DNA from: Magnetospirillum aberrantis SpK
Lineage (GTDB): Bacteria; Pseudomonadota; Alphaproteobacteria; Rhodospirillales; Magnetospirillaceae
Direction: 5' to 3'
DNA: 64,000 bases
NCBI RefSeq assembly: GCF_011022235.1
Contig: NZ_JAAIYP010000001.1
Coordinates: 20,296-84,295 of the forward strand
Part shown: positions 53,248-62,207 of the stretch, piece after piece
How positions within the stretch are numbered: the first letter of the stretch is position 1
Layout: each line of letters opens with the position of its first letter
Notes under the pieces: model-generated
What the model saw: only the letters and a program-made list of their open reading frames with translations
The model's database searches: none
What the model was told of the DNA's origin: nothing
Made by a program: the position numbers and the translations under genes

Positions 53248-55053
53248 TTATTGTTCGTCGGTCAGTCCCATCAGCTTGACCATATGCGCGAAACCGGGAT
53301 GACGCGCCGACAACTCGCCGAAGTCGCCGCTGTCCTCGATCCGGCCGTCACGCATGAAATGGATGACGTTACAGCGTTTCACCGTGCTCAAACGGTGGGC
53401 GACAATGATCAACGTCTTGTCACCGTGCAGTGACTCGATGGCGCGCGTGATCAGGTCCTCGGTGCCTGCGTCCAGCGCCGATGTCGCCTCGTCCATGATC
53501 AGGATGTCGGGATCGTGATAAAGCGCGCGGGCAATGCCGACCCGCTGCCTCTGGCCGCCGGACAGGTTGGCAGCCCCTTCACCCAAAAGCGTATCCAGAC
53601 CCGCCGGCAGGGCCGACACCACGTCGCCCAACTGCGACAGGGCGATGGCTTGGGCCAGCCTGTCCTCGTCGACCTCCTCGGGGGCCAGGCCAAGGGCGAT
53701 GTTGGCGCGGAGCGTGCCGTCCATCAGGAACACTTCCTGCGGCACATAGCCCACATTGCGCCGCCAGCGGCCCGACAGCCCCAGCACCGACCGGCCGTCG
53801 ATCAGGATGTCGCCCTGTGTCGGATCGATCAGCCCCAGCAACAGGTCCACCAGCGTCGTCTTGCCCGCCCCCGAAGGACCGACCAAGGCAACCGACGCCC
53901 CACGCCTGATGGTGAGGCCGACCCCGGACAGGGCGTCCTGATCGGCACCGGCATAGCGGAAATGGACGTCCTTCAGGCTCAAGGCGTCGGTGAGATGGGC
54001 GTCCTGCGTCGCTCCGACCCGTTCGGCGGAGCCGACCTCGGATGCCGTCAAATCACTATGGATGGTGAGCAAGGCCGACCGGCCGACCCGCAAGTTGCTG
54101 GCATAGCCCGCCAGCCGGTTGAGGGACGGCATCAGCCTGAAGGCGACCACGCCGAACAGGCCGAGGGTGACCAGGACGTCGCCCGGCGAACGCCCCAACA
54201 GCAAAAGCCCGACGACGCCGAGCAGCATCACCGCAATGGCAAGCGTCTCGAGCATGAGACGCGGCAGGCTGGTGGCGAACTGATAGCGGCGCCGCGCCAT
54301 GCAGTTGCGCACCAGCACGCGCTTGAGGACCGTCGCGAAATACCCTTCGTGCCCACCGGCCTTGATGTCCTTGATCAGACGGAAGGCCTGGCTGACGTTC
54401 GAGATGATCTCGCCGTTGGTGTGCTCGTGCTCGCCGCCCCACTGGCTCAGGCGGTTGCGCAATCCGATGTAGAAAGCCACCGTGGTCCCGCCGAACAACA
54501 CCATGACCGCCAGCGTCGGCCAGGGGTCCACCACCAAGAGCACCAGCAACGTGCCCACGATCACCACCAGTTCGCCGGAAATCAGCACCGACGACAACAT
54601 CATGCCACCGAAGATCTCGTCCATGGACAAGGTGACGTTGCGCTGCATCTTGGCGCTGGATTGGGTCATGTGGAACTGGTAGCTGGAATTGAGATAGCGC
54701 GTGTACAGCTTTGACGCCAGCCTTGACCGCGTGTCCCAGACAAAGCGGAACTGATAGGCGATGACCAACAGCGAAAACAGGTTCTTGCCCACGAACAGAC
54801 CCAAGGTGAGCAAGGCCAGGATGATGGTGAAGTCCCGTGTCGAAGGCTCTCCCAACCAGCGGTGCAAGGTCATCAGGAACGCGGATTCACTCATGCGGTC
54901 GCCATTGGTGACGATCTGCAACAGCGGAATGATCGAACCGATGCCCAGGGCCTCCAGGATCGCCACCAGACTCAGCATGACGCTCAGCAGCACGAGTTGC
55001 CGGCGGGCAAGGCCGTCAAGGATTTCCCAAAGCTGGCGGAAGATCAGAAGCAT
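53248..55053 (-). CDS. ABC exporter with fused permease and ATPase (flippase-like)
   Basis: This 601-residue half transporter has six membrane helices (residues 1-325) and a nucleotide-binding domain with Walker A GPSGAGKTTL, signature LSGGQRQR and Walker B ILIMDEATSALD, then the His switch AHRLST. Its type matches lipid-linked oligosaccharide flippases such as PglK/WlaB and MsbA. In this locus without a clear wzx, it is a good candidate to flip the lipid-linked repeat to the periplasm. ATG 55053 is used; TTG 55083 would add ten residues. Confidence 0.9.
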   Translation of the reverse strand: MLLIFRQLWEILDGLARRQLVLLSVMLSLVAILEALGIGSIIPLLQIVTNGDRMSESAFLMTLHRWLGEPSTRDFTIILALLTLGLFVGKNLFSLLVIAYQFRFVWDTRSRLASKLYTRYLNSSYQFHMTQSSAKMQRNVTLSMDEIFGGMMLSSVLISGELVVIVGTLLVLLVVDPWPTLAVMVLFGGTTVAFYIGLRNRLSQWGGEHEHTNGEIISNVSQAFRLIKDIKAGGHEGYFATVLKRVLVRNCMARRRYQFATSLPRLMLETLAIAVMLLGVVGLLLLGRSPGDVLVTLGLFGVVAFRLMPSLNRLAGYASNLRVGRSALLTIHSDLTASEVGSAERVGATQDAHLTDALSLKDVHFRYAGADQDALSGVGLTIRRGASVALVGPSGAGKTTLVDLLLGLIDPTQGDILIDGRSVLGLSGRWRRNVGYVPQEVFLMDGTLRANIALGLAPEEVDEDRLAQAIALSQLGDVVSALPAGLDTLLGEGAANLSGGQRQRVGIARALYHDPDILIMDEATSALDAGTEDLITRAIESLHGDKTLIIVAHRLSTVKRCNVIHFMRDGRIEDSGDFGELSARHPGFAHMVKLMGLTDEQ

Positions 55054-55131
55054 GGCAAGAAACGTCCGTGCATGAATGGGCAAGCCGCCTGATCCGCGCC
55101 GACACGGCCGGACCGCAAAGGGCGTCGGGCA

Positions 55132-56208
55132 TTACCGGAAATTGTTCTCGTACTCGGTCTGGGCCCGCTCGTACTGGTCCGGTGTTCCGATGTCGATCCA
55201 GAACTCGTGAACCGGGAAGGCGCCGACCCGGTCGTCGCGGGCCAGGGCATCCTCGACCATGTCGGTCATGTTCCACATCTTTTCCGATGGCACGGTGTCG
55301 AGCACGTCCGGGTCCACCACGTAGATGCCGGTGTTGAAATAATACGAGAATACGGGTTTTTCGCGCATTCCGGTCACCCGGGTACCGTCCAGGTCGACCA
55401 CGCCATAGGCCACCTTGTGATGTTCGTGGCGCACGGCCATGGTCAGCTTGTTTCCTTCGCTGCAATGGAATTGCAGCATGTCCTTCAAGGAGACGTTGGT
55501 CAGCAAATCGCCGTTGATGACCACGAACGGCGCCGCCGGCCGTTCCGGCAGCAAGGACAGGCTGCCGGCGGTGCCCAGCATGGTGTCGCCTTCCATCAGG
55601 AAGTCCACCCGGTCCCGATAGGACGAAACCTCGCTGACCGCCTTGATGATCATGTCGCTCTTGTAATTGAGCGAGATGAACACCCGCTCGAACCCCTCGG
55701 TCAGGATCTGGTCGAGCAGAATGAACAGCAGCGGGCGCCCCCCCACGGTGAGCAGCGGTTTGGGAATCCGCTCGGTCATGGGGCGGAGCCGGGTTCCCAG
55801 ACCGCCGGCCATGATCACCACCATGTTGTCGGGATTGTCCACCTGAAGGTGGACGAAGTCGTCCATGAAACGGACGTCGACCACACGTCCGTCGCCATCG
55901 ACCAACGGCAGTTGGACACAATTGGTGTGGCGCATCCGGCCGACGATGTCGGAATCACTGGCGTACTGGCCCAGGATCACCGGGTGAGGGTTCATGATTT
56001 CCGACACCGGCCGGTCCAGCGGCACATGGTCAAGGATAGCCTTGCGAATGTCGTAATCCGTCACGATGCCCAACAAACGATAATCGGCGCCGGTGATCAG
56101 CATGATCTTGCGGGCGCATCGAGTGAGCGACTCGATGGCCTGTAGAATCGACACGTCGGGGGCAAGCCGCAACGAATCCAGTTCGGCGGGGGTCAGATGG
56201 CGGTTCAT
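55132..56208 (-). CDS. CBS-pair fused to sugar nucleotidyltransferase (PtmE-like)
   Basis: This 358-residue protein has two CBS motifs (1-118: LGIVTDYDIRKAIL, LPLVDGDGRVVDVRFM) then a nucleotidyltransferase with MAGGLGTRLRPMTER and KPLL, VINGDLLTNV and YFNTGIYVVDP. The same architecture is found in PtmE of Campylobacter, which makes GDP-glucosamine for legionaminic acid. Overlap with legB by four bases supports that role. It is the second CBS-fused sugar enzyme in the locus. Confidence 0.88.
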   Translation of the reverse strand: MNRHLTPAELDSLRLAPDVSILQAIESLTRCARKIMLITGADYRLLGIVTDYDIRKAILDHVPLDRPVSEIMNPHPVILGQYASDSDIVGRMRHTNCVQLPLVDGDGRVVDVRFMDDFVHLQVDNPDNMVVIMAGGLGTRLRPMTERIPKPLLTVGGRPLLFILLDQILTEGFERVFISLNYKSDMIIKAVSEVSSYRDRVDFLMEGDTMLGTAGSLSLLPERPAAPFVVINGDLLTNVSLKDMLQFHCSEGNKLTMAVRHEHHKVAYGVVDLDGTRVTGMREKPVFSYYFNTGIYVVDPDVLDTVPSEKMWNMTDMVEDALARDDRVGAFPVHEFWIDIGTPDQYERAQTEYENNFR

Positions 56209-57212
56209 CGGTTGAAGACGTCGGTTTTGTAAAGGCGAAGGTTGGCTGGGTTGCTGAACCATTCCGCCGTTTCGGCGATGCCGCGGCGGAACCCGTCCAA
56301 ACCGCCATAGGCCGGCGCCCAGCCGGTCAGGCGGGCGGCCTTGGCGTTGTCGGCCCACAGGCGCTCGACCTCGCTCAAAGCCGGACGCAGGCGCTGGTCG
56401 TCTTGTTCGACGGTCACGTCGCGGCCCAACACTTCGGCGATCACGCGCACGGTGTCGCCGATGGAGATTTCGAAGTTGCTGCCGACGTTCACCACCTCGC
56501 CCACCGCCTGTTCGGACTGGGCGACCGCGATAAAGCCGGCGGCCACGTCACGCACGAAGTTGAAATCGCGGGTCGGATGCAGCGACCCCAGCCGGATGGC
56601 CGTCTGCCCCCCCAGGATCTGGCTGATGATGGTGGGAATCACCGCACGCGCCGATTGCCGCGGACCGTAGGTGTTGAACGGCCGGATCACCGACACCGGC
56701 AGCCCGAAGGACTTGTGGAACGACAGCGCCATCTGATCGGCGCCGATCTTGCTGGCGGCGTAGGGCGACTGCCCCTGCAAGGGGTGTTCCTCGGTGATCG
56801 GCACGAAACGGGCGGTGCCGTACACTTCGCTGGTCGACGTGTGGACGAAGCGCGACACCCCGGCCTCGCGCGCCGCCTGCAACAGGTTCAAGGTGCCGGT
56901 GACGTTGGTGTCGACATAGGATTGCGGCGCCACATAAGAGTAAGGGATGGCGATCAGGGCCGCCAGATGCAGGACCAGGTCACAGCCGGCCACCGCCGCA
57001 CGCATGGCGTGGGGGTCGCGGACGTCGCCGCTGACCACCTCGATCGCCGCGCGGATTTCCGGCGCCGCAGAATCCAGCCAGCCCCAGCTGTTGAAGGAAT
57101 TGTATTCGACAAGAGAACGCACCGCAAAGCCGCGGCGAACCAGTTCCTCGGTCAGGTGGCTGCCGATGAAGCCACCGGCCCCGGTCACCAACACCCGCTG
57201 GAAGGCCATCAT
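56205..57212 (-). CDS. legB: LegB-type NAD-dependent 4,6-dehydratase
   Basis: This 335-residue extended SDR has GAGGFIGSHLTEELVRRG, the LegB signature LVEYNSFNSWGWLDS, STSEVYGTARFVPITEEHP and YAASKIGAD. LegB removes water from GDP-GlcNAc to give the 4-keto-6-deoxy sugar, the first committed step of legionaminic acid. It sits with the PtmE-like gene, and the partner aminotransferase, synthase and cytidylyltransferase are at 36.9-41.5 kb. Divergent from the amidination operon with a 275-base gap. Confidence 0.9.
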   Translation of the reverse strand: MMAFQRVLVTGAGGFIGSHLTEELVRRGFAVRSLVEYNSFNSWGWLDSAAPEIRAAIEVVSGDVRDPHAMRAAVAGCDLVLHLAALIAIPYSYVAPQSYVDTNVTGTLNLLQAAREAGVSRFVHTSTSEVYGTARFVPITEEHPLQGQSPYAASKIGADQMALSFHKSFGLPVSVIRPFNTYGPRQSARAVIPTIISQILGGQTAIRLGSLHPTRDFNFVRDVAAGFIAVAQSEQAVGEVVNVGSNFEISIGDTVRVIAEVLGRDVTVEQDDQRLRPALSEVERLWADNAKAARLTGWAPAYGGLDGFRRGIAETAEWFSNPANLRLYKTDVFNR

Positions 57213-57422
57213 GTACAGTCACGTCCTTTTTGATTGGGTCGTGAACGGCGCCGGCCCCGAGCCTGGCGCGTCACGACACGAAAGTCTGCATGCGGAAGGC
57301 CGGGCAACAGGTGCGCCGACATCGTCGCCAATGACCGGCTATCCCTTATCATACCGTCGCACCCCACGCCATTTCAAATCAGGGCGGCATCCGCCAGTCA
57401 AAAGCCACAAAATACGCGGCGG

Positions 57423-57452
57423 TTGACCTTTTCCGCGGCGGCACGATATGAT
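57423..57452 (+). promoter_or_regulatory. Sigma-70-type promoter of amidination operon
   Basis: TTGACC (57423-57428) and TATGAT (57447-57452) are separated by 18 bases and match the consensus at four and five of six positions. Transcription would begin near 57459, about 29 bases before the hisH-like ATG at 57488. The rest of the 275-base divergent region shows no gene. Confidence 0.7.
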
Positions 57453-57487
57453 GCCGAGCTTCAAGCGCATGAAGGAATGCTTAGGAA

Positions 57488-58123
57488 ATGCTAGCAATTG
57501 TAGACCTTCAGATCAGCAATCTGCAATCAGTCCTAAATGCATTCAAGAGAATTAACTTAAACGGCAAAGTATCGTCAGACCCAAACGATATCGCAAAGGC
57601 GTCGGCGATTATCCTTCCGGGTGTCGGACACTTTGCCAAAGGCTCGGAACGACTTAAGTCAACCGGAATCGGCGAGGTCATCGCCCAGCGCAGCAAAGCC
57701 GACAAAGTGCCCGTCCTTGGAATTTGCCTGGGCATGCAATTGCTGGCCGAAAGCAGCGAAGAGGGGGCGAACGCCCCCGGTCTGGGACTGATCAAGGGCA
57801 AGGTCATCAAGCTTGACCCGACCGAACCCGGCTACCGCATCCCCAATATCAGCTGGTACTACGTCGATCCCTGCCGTTCCGGCGTGCTGTTCGCGGATTC
57901 GGACAAGCGGGAATCGTTCTATTTCGTCCACAGCTACCACATGGTTCCCGACGACCCGGCGGATGTCGCCGCGACCATCGACTACAGCGGCCGCAAGGTC
58001 TGCGCCGCCGTCGAGAAGGAAAACGTCTTCGGCATGCAGTTCCATCCTGAAAAGAGCCAGGACGCCGGGCTGGACTTGCTCAACGATTTCAAGATTCACC
58101 TTGAACGACAGGGACTTGCCTGA
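57488..58123 (+). CDS. HisH-like glutamine amidotransferase of sugar amidination
   Basis: This 211-residue class I glutaminase releases ammonia from glutamine. The catalytic triad is C80 (GICLGMQLL), H186 and E188 (FHPEKS). HisH-family marks include PGVGHF and GYRIPNISW. It resembles the HisH2 subunit of LPS acetamidino pathways rather than the histidine enzyme, because no his genes surround it and the partner downstream is a sugar amidotransferase fusion. The first 180 bases are AT-rich compared with the rest. Preceded by TAGGAA. Confidence 0.88.
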   Translation: MLAIVDLQISNLQSVLNAFKRINLNGKVSSDPNDIAKASAIILPGVGHFAKGSERLKSTGIGEVIAQRSKADKVPVLGICLGMQLLAESSEEGANAPGLGLIKGKVIKLDPTEPGYRIPNISWYYVDPCRSGVLFADSDKRESFYFVHSYHMVPDDPADVAATIDYSGRKVCAAVEKENVFGMQFHPEKSQDAGLDLLNDFKIHLERQGLA

Positions 58124-58125
58124 CC

Positions 58126-60198
58126 ATGTCGATGCCCCGACTCATTGTCTGCCTTCTGGTCAAGAACGGCATGATCGTGCGCAGCGAATCCTTCCTGCGT
58201 CACCAAATCATCGGCAACCCCATCAGCACCGTCGCGCGCCTGTCGAACTGGAACGTCGACGAGTTGGTGATCCTGGACATCAGCGAACAGGACTACCACG
58301 ACATGCGCCGCGACGACCTGGCCATCCGCCAGGGCGGCGACGACACGACGCTGGGACTGTTGCGGCGCATCGCCACGGTGACCTGCATGCCGCTGTCGTT
58401 CGGCGGCCGCATCGGCTCGATCGAGGACATCCGTGCCCGGCTTGAGGCCGGCGCCGACAAGTGCGTCATCAACACCGCGGCCTTCGAACGCCCGGAACTG
58501 ATCCGCGAAGCCGCCGAACAATTCGGGTCGCAATGCGTCGTCGTCAGCATCGACGCCCGCCGCCACGAGGACGGACGGCTCGAGGCGTTCGTCGACCGCG
58601 GCCGCAAGGCCACCGGACTGACCCCGGCGGAACTGGCCCGCAAGGTCGAGGCGCTGGGCGCCGGCGAAATCTTCCTCAATTCCATCGACCGCGACGGCGC
58701 CGCCAACGGCTACGACCTGGAACTGGTCAAGAGCGTCACCGAGGCCGTGCGCATTCCGGTGATCGCCTGCGGTGGCGTCGGCCGCTACGAAGACTTCGCC
58801 CCCGGCGTGACCGAGGGCCAGGCCAGCGCCGTGGCCGCCGCCAACATCTTCCACTTCTTCGAACTGGCCTATCCCTATGCCAAGCGCGCCTGCATCGAGG
58901 CCGGCCTGGACATGCGCAAGGTGGCCCTGAACAGCCGCTGGTTTCCGCGCGAACCGGTTTACGACGTCGAGGCCGAGACCGCGCGCATCAACGACCGCCT
59001 GGAACGGGCCAAGGCCAACCTGGGACCGCGCAGCATATTGTCCAACCGGCCGCCCAAGGTGCGGTATTGCCGCAGCTGCCTTTACCCTTCGAGCTCGGCC
59101 ACCTACATGGAATTCGACGAGCACGGGGTCTGCATGGGATGCCGGCAGTCGAACACCAAGTTCGAATACCCGCCCGAGGAATGGGAGCGCCGCAGGCAGC
59201 TTCTGATCGACATCCTGGAAAAGCACCGCTGCCCCTATGGTAGCCGCCATGATTGCGTCATCGGCGTTTCCGGCGGCAAAGACAGCTATTTCCAGGCCCA
59301 TTACATCAAGAGCCTGGGCTTCAACCCGCTGCTGGTCACCTATTTCGGCAACAACTACACCGAAGTCGGCCTGCGCAACCTGTACCGGATGAAGGACGTC
59401 CTGGGACTGGACCACGTGGTGGTCTATCCCAGCGTCCAGACCCTGAAGAAGCTCAACCGCCTGGGCCTGATCGTCATGGGCGACATGAACTGGCACGCCC
59501 ATATCGGCATCGGCACCACCCCCATGCGCGAGGCGGTGCTGCGTGGAATTCCGCTGGTGATCTGGGGCGAACATGGCGAGATGGACCTGAGCGGCCAGTT
59601 CTCCATGAACGACATGCTGGAGCGGACCTACCGCTACCGCCTGGAACGCGACGCCCGCGGCTACGAATGGAACTACATGGTCGGGCGCGAGGGGTTGACG
59701 GCGCAGGACATGTCGCTGTGGACCTATCCCTCGGACCAGCAGATATACGACCTTGGCCTCAAGATTCTGTTCCTCAGCAACTACACGCTGTGGGAAGGCA
59801 ACGACAACCTCAAGGTCTCGCAGGAACTTTATGGTTTCGAGGTCCCGGACATCTCGTTCGAACGCACCTACCGCAAGGGGTCCAACCTCGACGACATGCA
59901 CGAAAACGGCATGCACGACTACCTGAAGTACATCAAATTCGGCTATGGCCGGTGCACCGACCACGCCACCAAAGACATCCGGGCGGGAAAAATGACTCGC
60001 GCCCGCGGGGTGGAATTGGTGCGTCAGTATGACCATGTGAAGTCCAGCGACCTGAAACGGTGGTTGGAGTATGTCGGCATGAGCGAAGCCGAGTTCGACG
60101 CCATCGCCGACACCTTCCGCGATCCGCGCGTGTGGTGGCGCGGCGAGAACGGTGCCTGGGCCAAAGACAATATCTGGGACGAGGATTTCGGGTCATGA
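58126..60198 (+). CDS. HisF-like barrel fused to N-acetyl sugar amidotransferase (WbpG/PseA-like)
   Basis: This 690-residue fusion has a HisF-like TIM barrel (1-255) and an ATP-dependent amidotransferase (about 310-690). The barrel reads IVCLLVKNGMIV where true HisF has CLDVKDG, so the first catalytic Asp is Leu, as in the acetamidino-modification HisF family; VVSIDAR is kept. The second part has CRSC...CMGC zinc-type pairs and the PP-loop SGGKDS at 382-387. With HisH-like glutaminase it would channel ammonia to convert an N-acetyl to an acetamidino group on a sugar. Separate genes in Pseudomonas and Campylobacter are here one. Confidence 0.9.
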   Translation: MSMPRLIVCLLVKNGMIVRSESFLRHQIIGNPISTVARLSNWNVDELVILDISEQDYHDMRRDDLAIRQGGDDTTLGLLRRIATVTCMPLSFGGRIGSIEDIRARLEAGADKCVINTAAFERPELIREAAEQFGSQCVVVSIDARRHEDGRLEAFVDRGRKATGLTPAELARKVEALGAGEIFLNSIDRDGAANGYDLELVKSVTEAVRIPVIACGGVGRYEDFAPGVTEGQASAVAAANIFHFFELAYPYAKRACIEAGLDMRKVALNSRWFPREPVYDVEAETARINDRLERAKANLGPRSILSNRPPKVRYCRSCLYPSSSATYMEFDEHGVCMGCRQSNTKFEYPPEEWERRRQLLIDILEKHRCPYGSRHDCVIGVSGGKDSYFQAHYIKSLGFNPLLVTYFGNNYTEVGLRNLYRMKDVLGLDHVVVYPSVQTLKKLNRLGLIVMGDMNWHAHIGIGTTPMREAVLRGIPLVIWGEHGEMDLSGQFSMNDMLERTYRYRLERDARGYEWNYMVGREGLTAQDMSLWTYPSDQQIYDLGLKILFLSNYTLWEGNDNLKVSQELYGFEVPDISFERTYRKGSNLDDMHENGMHDYLKYIKFGYGRCTDHATKDIRAGKMTRARGVELVRQYDHVKSSDLKRWLEYVGMSEAEFDAIADTFRDPRVWWRGENGAWAKDNIWDEDFGS

Positions 60199-61202
60199 GT
60201 CTGAAGAACCGCATCCAGGTTCAATACCAGACGGATCGGGAAGCCGGTTACCTGACCGAACTTCCGCCAATTCCCCGCAACATGATGTTGGAACTGTCCA
60301 ACGCATGCAACCACAGCTGCGCCTTCTGTCCCAGCGCCCACATGCGGCGCAAGCGGGGACTGATGTCCGACACCGTCGCCGAACGCGTCATTTCCGAAGC
60401 CGCCGCCGCCGGAGTACGCGAGATCGGCTTTTATTCGACCGGCGAACCGTTCGTCCACAAGGGCCTGGCCCGGCTGGTCGCCCACGCAAAGAAGGTCGGC
60501 ATCACCTACACCTACATCTCGACCAACGGCGCGCTGGCGACCCCGGAACGGGCGGCCAAGGTGCTTGAGGCCGGACTGGATTCCATCAAGTTCTCGGTCA
60601 ACGCCGGTTCGCGCGAGACCTACAAGGCCATCCACGGCGCGGACGACTTCGAAACGGTGAAGCGGAACATCCAGTTCATCGCCGATTACCGTCGCGAGCA
60701 CAAGGCGCCGCTCAAGCTGTTCGCGACCTGCGTGGTCACCAAGCTTGTCGAGCACGAGGTCCCGGCCATCCGCGACTGGCTCAGCCCTTTGGTGGACGAG
60801 GTCCAGTTCAATCCCTGCGCCCCCTTCAACTGGCCGGAACAGGCGCTTTCCGGGCAGGCGGAAATCTGCCACCTGCCCTTCAACCGGCTGCACGTGACCT
60901 GCGAAGGTTATCTGACCCTGTGCTGCGTGGACTACCAGAACTATCTGGCGGTGGCGGACCTCAACCAGATGAGCCTGACCGAGGCCTGGCATTCGGAGGC
61001 CTATGCCAAGGCCCGCCGCATGCACCTTGAGGACAAGATGGCGGGCACGCTGTGCGGCCGGTGCTGGCGCAACGCCCCCGATCCGGTCGAGCCGCTGATC
61101 CCGGCCCTGGCCGACGTCATCGATTATGAAGAGTACGACCAGTCCCAACGCCAGACCATCTTGGAAAGCTTGCGGACGAACTTTGTGGAGACCGGCGAAT
61201 GA
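60195..61202 (+). CDS. Radical SAM/SPASM protein A
   Basis: This 335-residue radical SAM enzyme has CxxxCxxC in NACNHSCAFCPSAH and a C-terminal SPASM-like cysteine set (LTLCCVDY, LCGRCWR) for extra iron-sulfur clusters. Linked by ATGA overlaps to the amidotransferase fusion before and a second radical SAM gene after. Family members often modify peptides or sugars such as aminoglycosides; here a sugar of the glycan is the likely target. No specific reaction can be read. Confidence 0.85.
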   Translation: MSLKNRIQVQYQTDREAGYLTELPPIPRNMMLELSNACNHSCAFCPSAHMRRKRGLMSDTVAERVISEAAAAGVREIGFYSTGEPFVHKGLARLVAHAKKVGITYTYISTNGALATPERAAKVLEAGLDSIKFSVNAGSRETYKAIHGADDFETVKRNIQFIADYRREHKAPLKLFATCVVTKLVEHEVPAIRDWLSPLVDEVQFNPCAPFNWPEQALSGQAEICHLPFNRLHVTCEGYLTLCCVDYQNYLAVADLNQMSLTEAWHSEAYAKARRMHLEDKMAGTLCGRCWRNAPDPVEPLIPALADVIDYEEYDQSQRQTILESLRTNFVETGE

Positions 61203-62194
61203 CCGTTACCAATGCGCCGCAGGTGGACAGCAGCGCCGATTTCAGGGAATACGTGTTCAGCGAGGAATGGAAATCCCACAAGGGTCCTGATTTCGACGAA
61301 TATCGCCGCCTGTGGCACGACGTGCCGGCCAGTTGCCAGGATCTCGGTTATCCGCTCAATCTCGACATCGAGACCACGGACATCTGCAACCTGAGCTGCC
61401 CGGGTTGCCCGCGCACCGTCATGGCCGAAAACGACCAGTTGACCATGCGCCGGATGAGTCGCGAGGAATACGCCCGCCTGATCGACCAGGCGGTCGAGAT
61501 GGGGGTCAAGGCGACCAAGCTGATGTACAACGGCGAGCCGTTGGCTCACAAGGACGTGATCTGGCAAGTCGAATACGCCAAGAACCGTGGCATTCTCGAC
61601 GTCATCATGAACAGCAACGCCACGTTGCTGCGTCAAGACACCGCCGAGGGTCTGCTGAAGGCCGGCCTTGACGGCATCTTCTTCTCCATCGACGCCGCCT
61701 CCCCCGATGTCTACGAACAGCGCCGCATCGGCGCCCGTTTCGGTCAGGTCATCGACAACATCCACAACTTCATCAAGCTGCGCAACCAGCTGCGCCCCTC
61801 TTGCCGCACCCGCATCAGCATGGTGATGTTCGAGGGCGAGGAATGGCGCGACCAGTTCAACGCCCTCAGGGTCATGTGGGGCGGGCTGGTGGATTCCATC
61901 GGCTACAGCGTCGCCACCGACTACGAAGACCGTTCGGTCAGGACGCCGGTGCCGGGCTGGCGGTGTTCTCAGCCGTTCCAGCGCATGGTGCTGAAGATCA
62001 ACGGCAACGTCACCGTCTGCTGCCCCGACACCTGGGACGAGTTGAAGATCGGCGACTGGCGCGAGACGCCGTTGAAGGACCTTTGGAACAGCGACGCGGC
62101 CAAGGCCATCCGCAAGGCCCATGCCGAAGGGGCGTACCACAGCGTCGACCGTTGCGCGCGTTGCTCCTATCCCTTCCTGGAAAAGGCTGTCTGA
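61199..62194 (+). CDS. Radical SAM/SPASM protein B
   Basis: This 331-residue radical SAM enzyme has the motif DICNLSCPGCPR and C-terminal cysteines WRCSQPF, TVCCPDTW and CARCSYPF typical of SPASM clusters. The N-terminal 60 residues precede the cluster loop. It is a distant relative of the preceding protein, not a close duplicate. Coupled by ATGA overlap. The pair could act in sequence on one substrate. Confidence 0.85.
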   Translation: MTVTNAPQVDSSADFREYVFSEEWKSHKGPDFDEYRRLWHDVPASCQDLGYPLNLDIETTDICNLSCPGCPRTVMAENDQLTMRRMSREEYARLIDQAVEMGVKATKLMYNGEPLAHKDVIWQVEYAKNRGILDVIMNSNATLLRQDTAEGLLKAGLDGIFFSIDAASPDVYEQRRIGARFGQVIDNIHNFIKLRNQLRPSCRTRISMVMFEGEEWRDQFNALRVMWGGLVDSIGYSVATDYEDRSVRTPVPGWRCSQPFQRMVLKINGNVTVCCPDTWDELKIGDWRETPLKDLWNSDAAKAIRKAHAEGAYHSVDRCARCSYPFLEKAV

Positions 62195-62207
62195 CAAGGC
62201 GCCGTCG

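Noticed and set aside
57488..60198. Histidine biosynthesis hisH-hisF
   Set aside because: The HisF-like part lacks the first catalytic Asp and is fused to a sugar amidotransferase; no other his gene is near.
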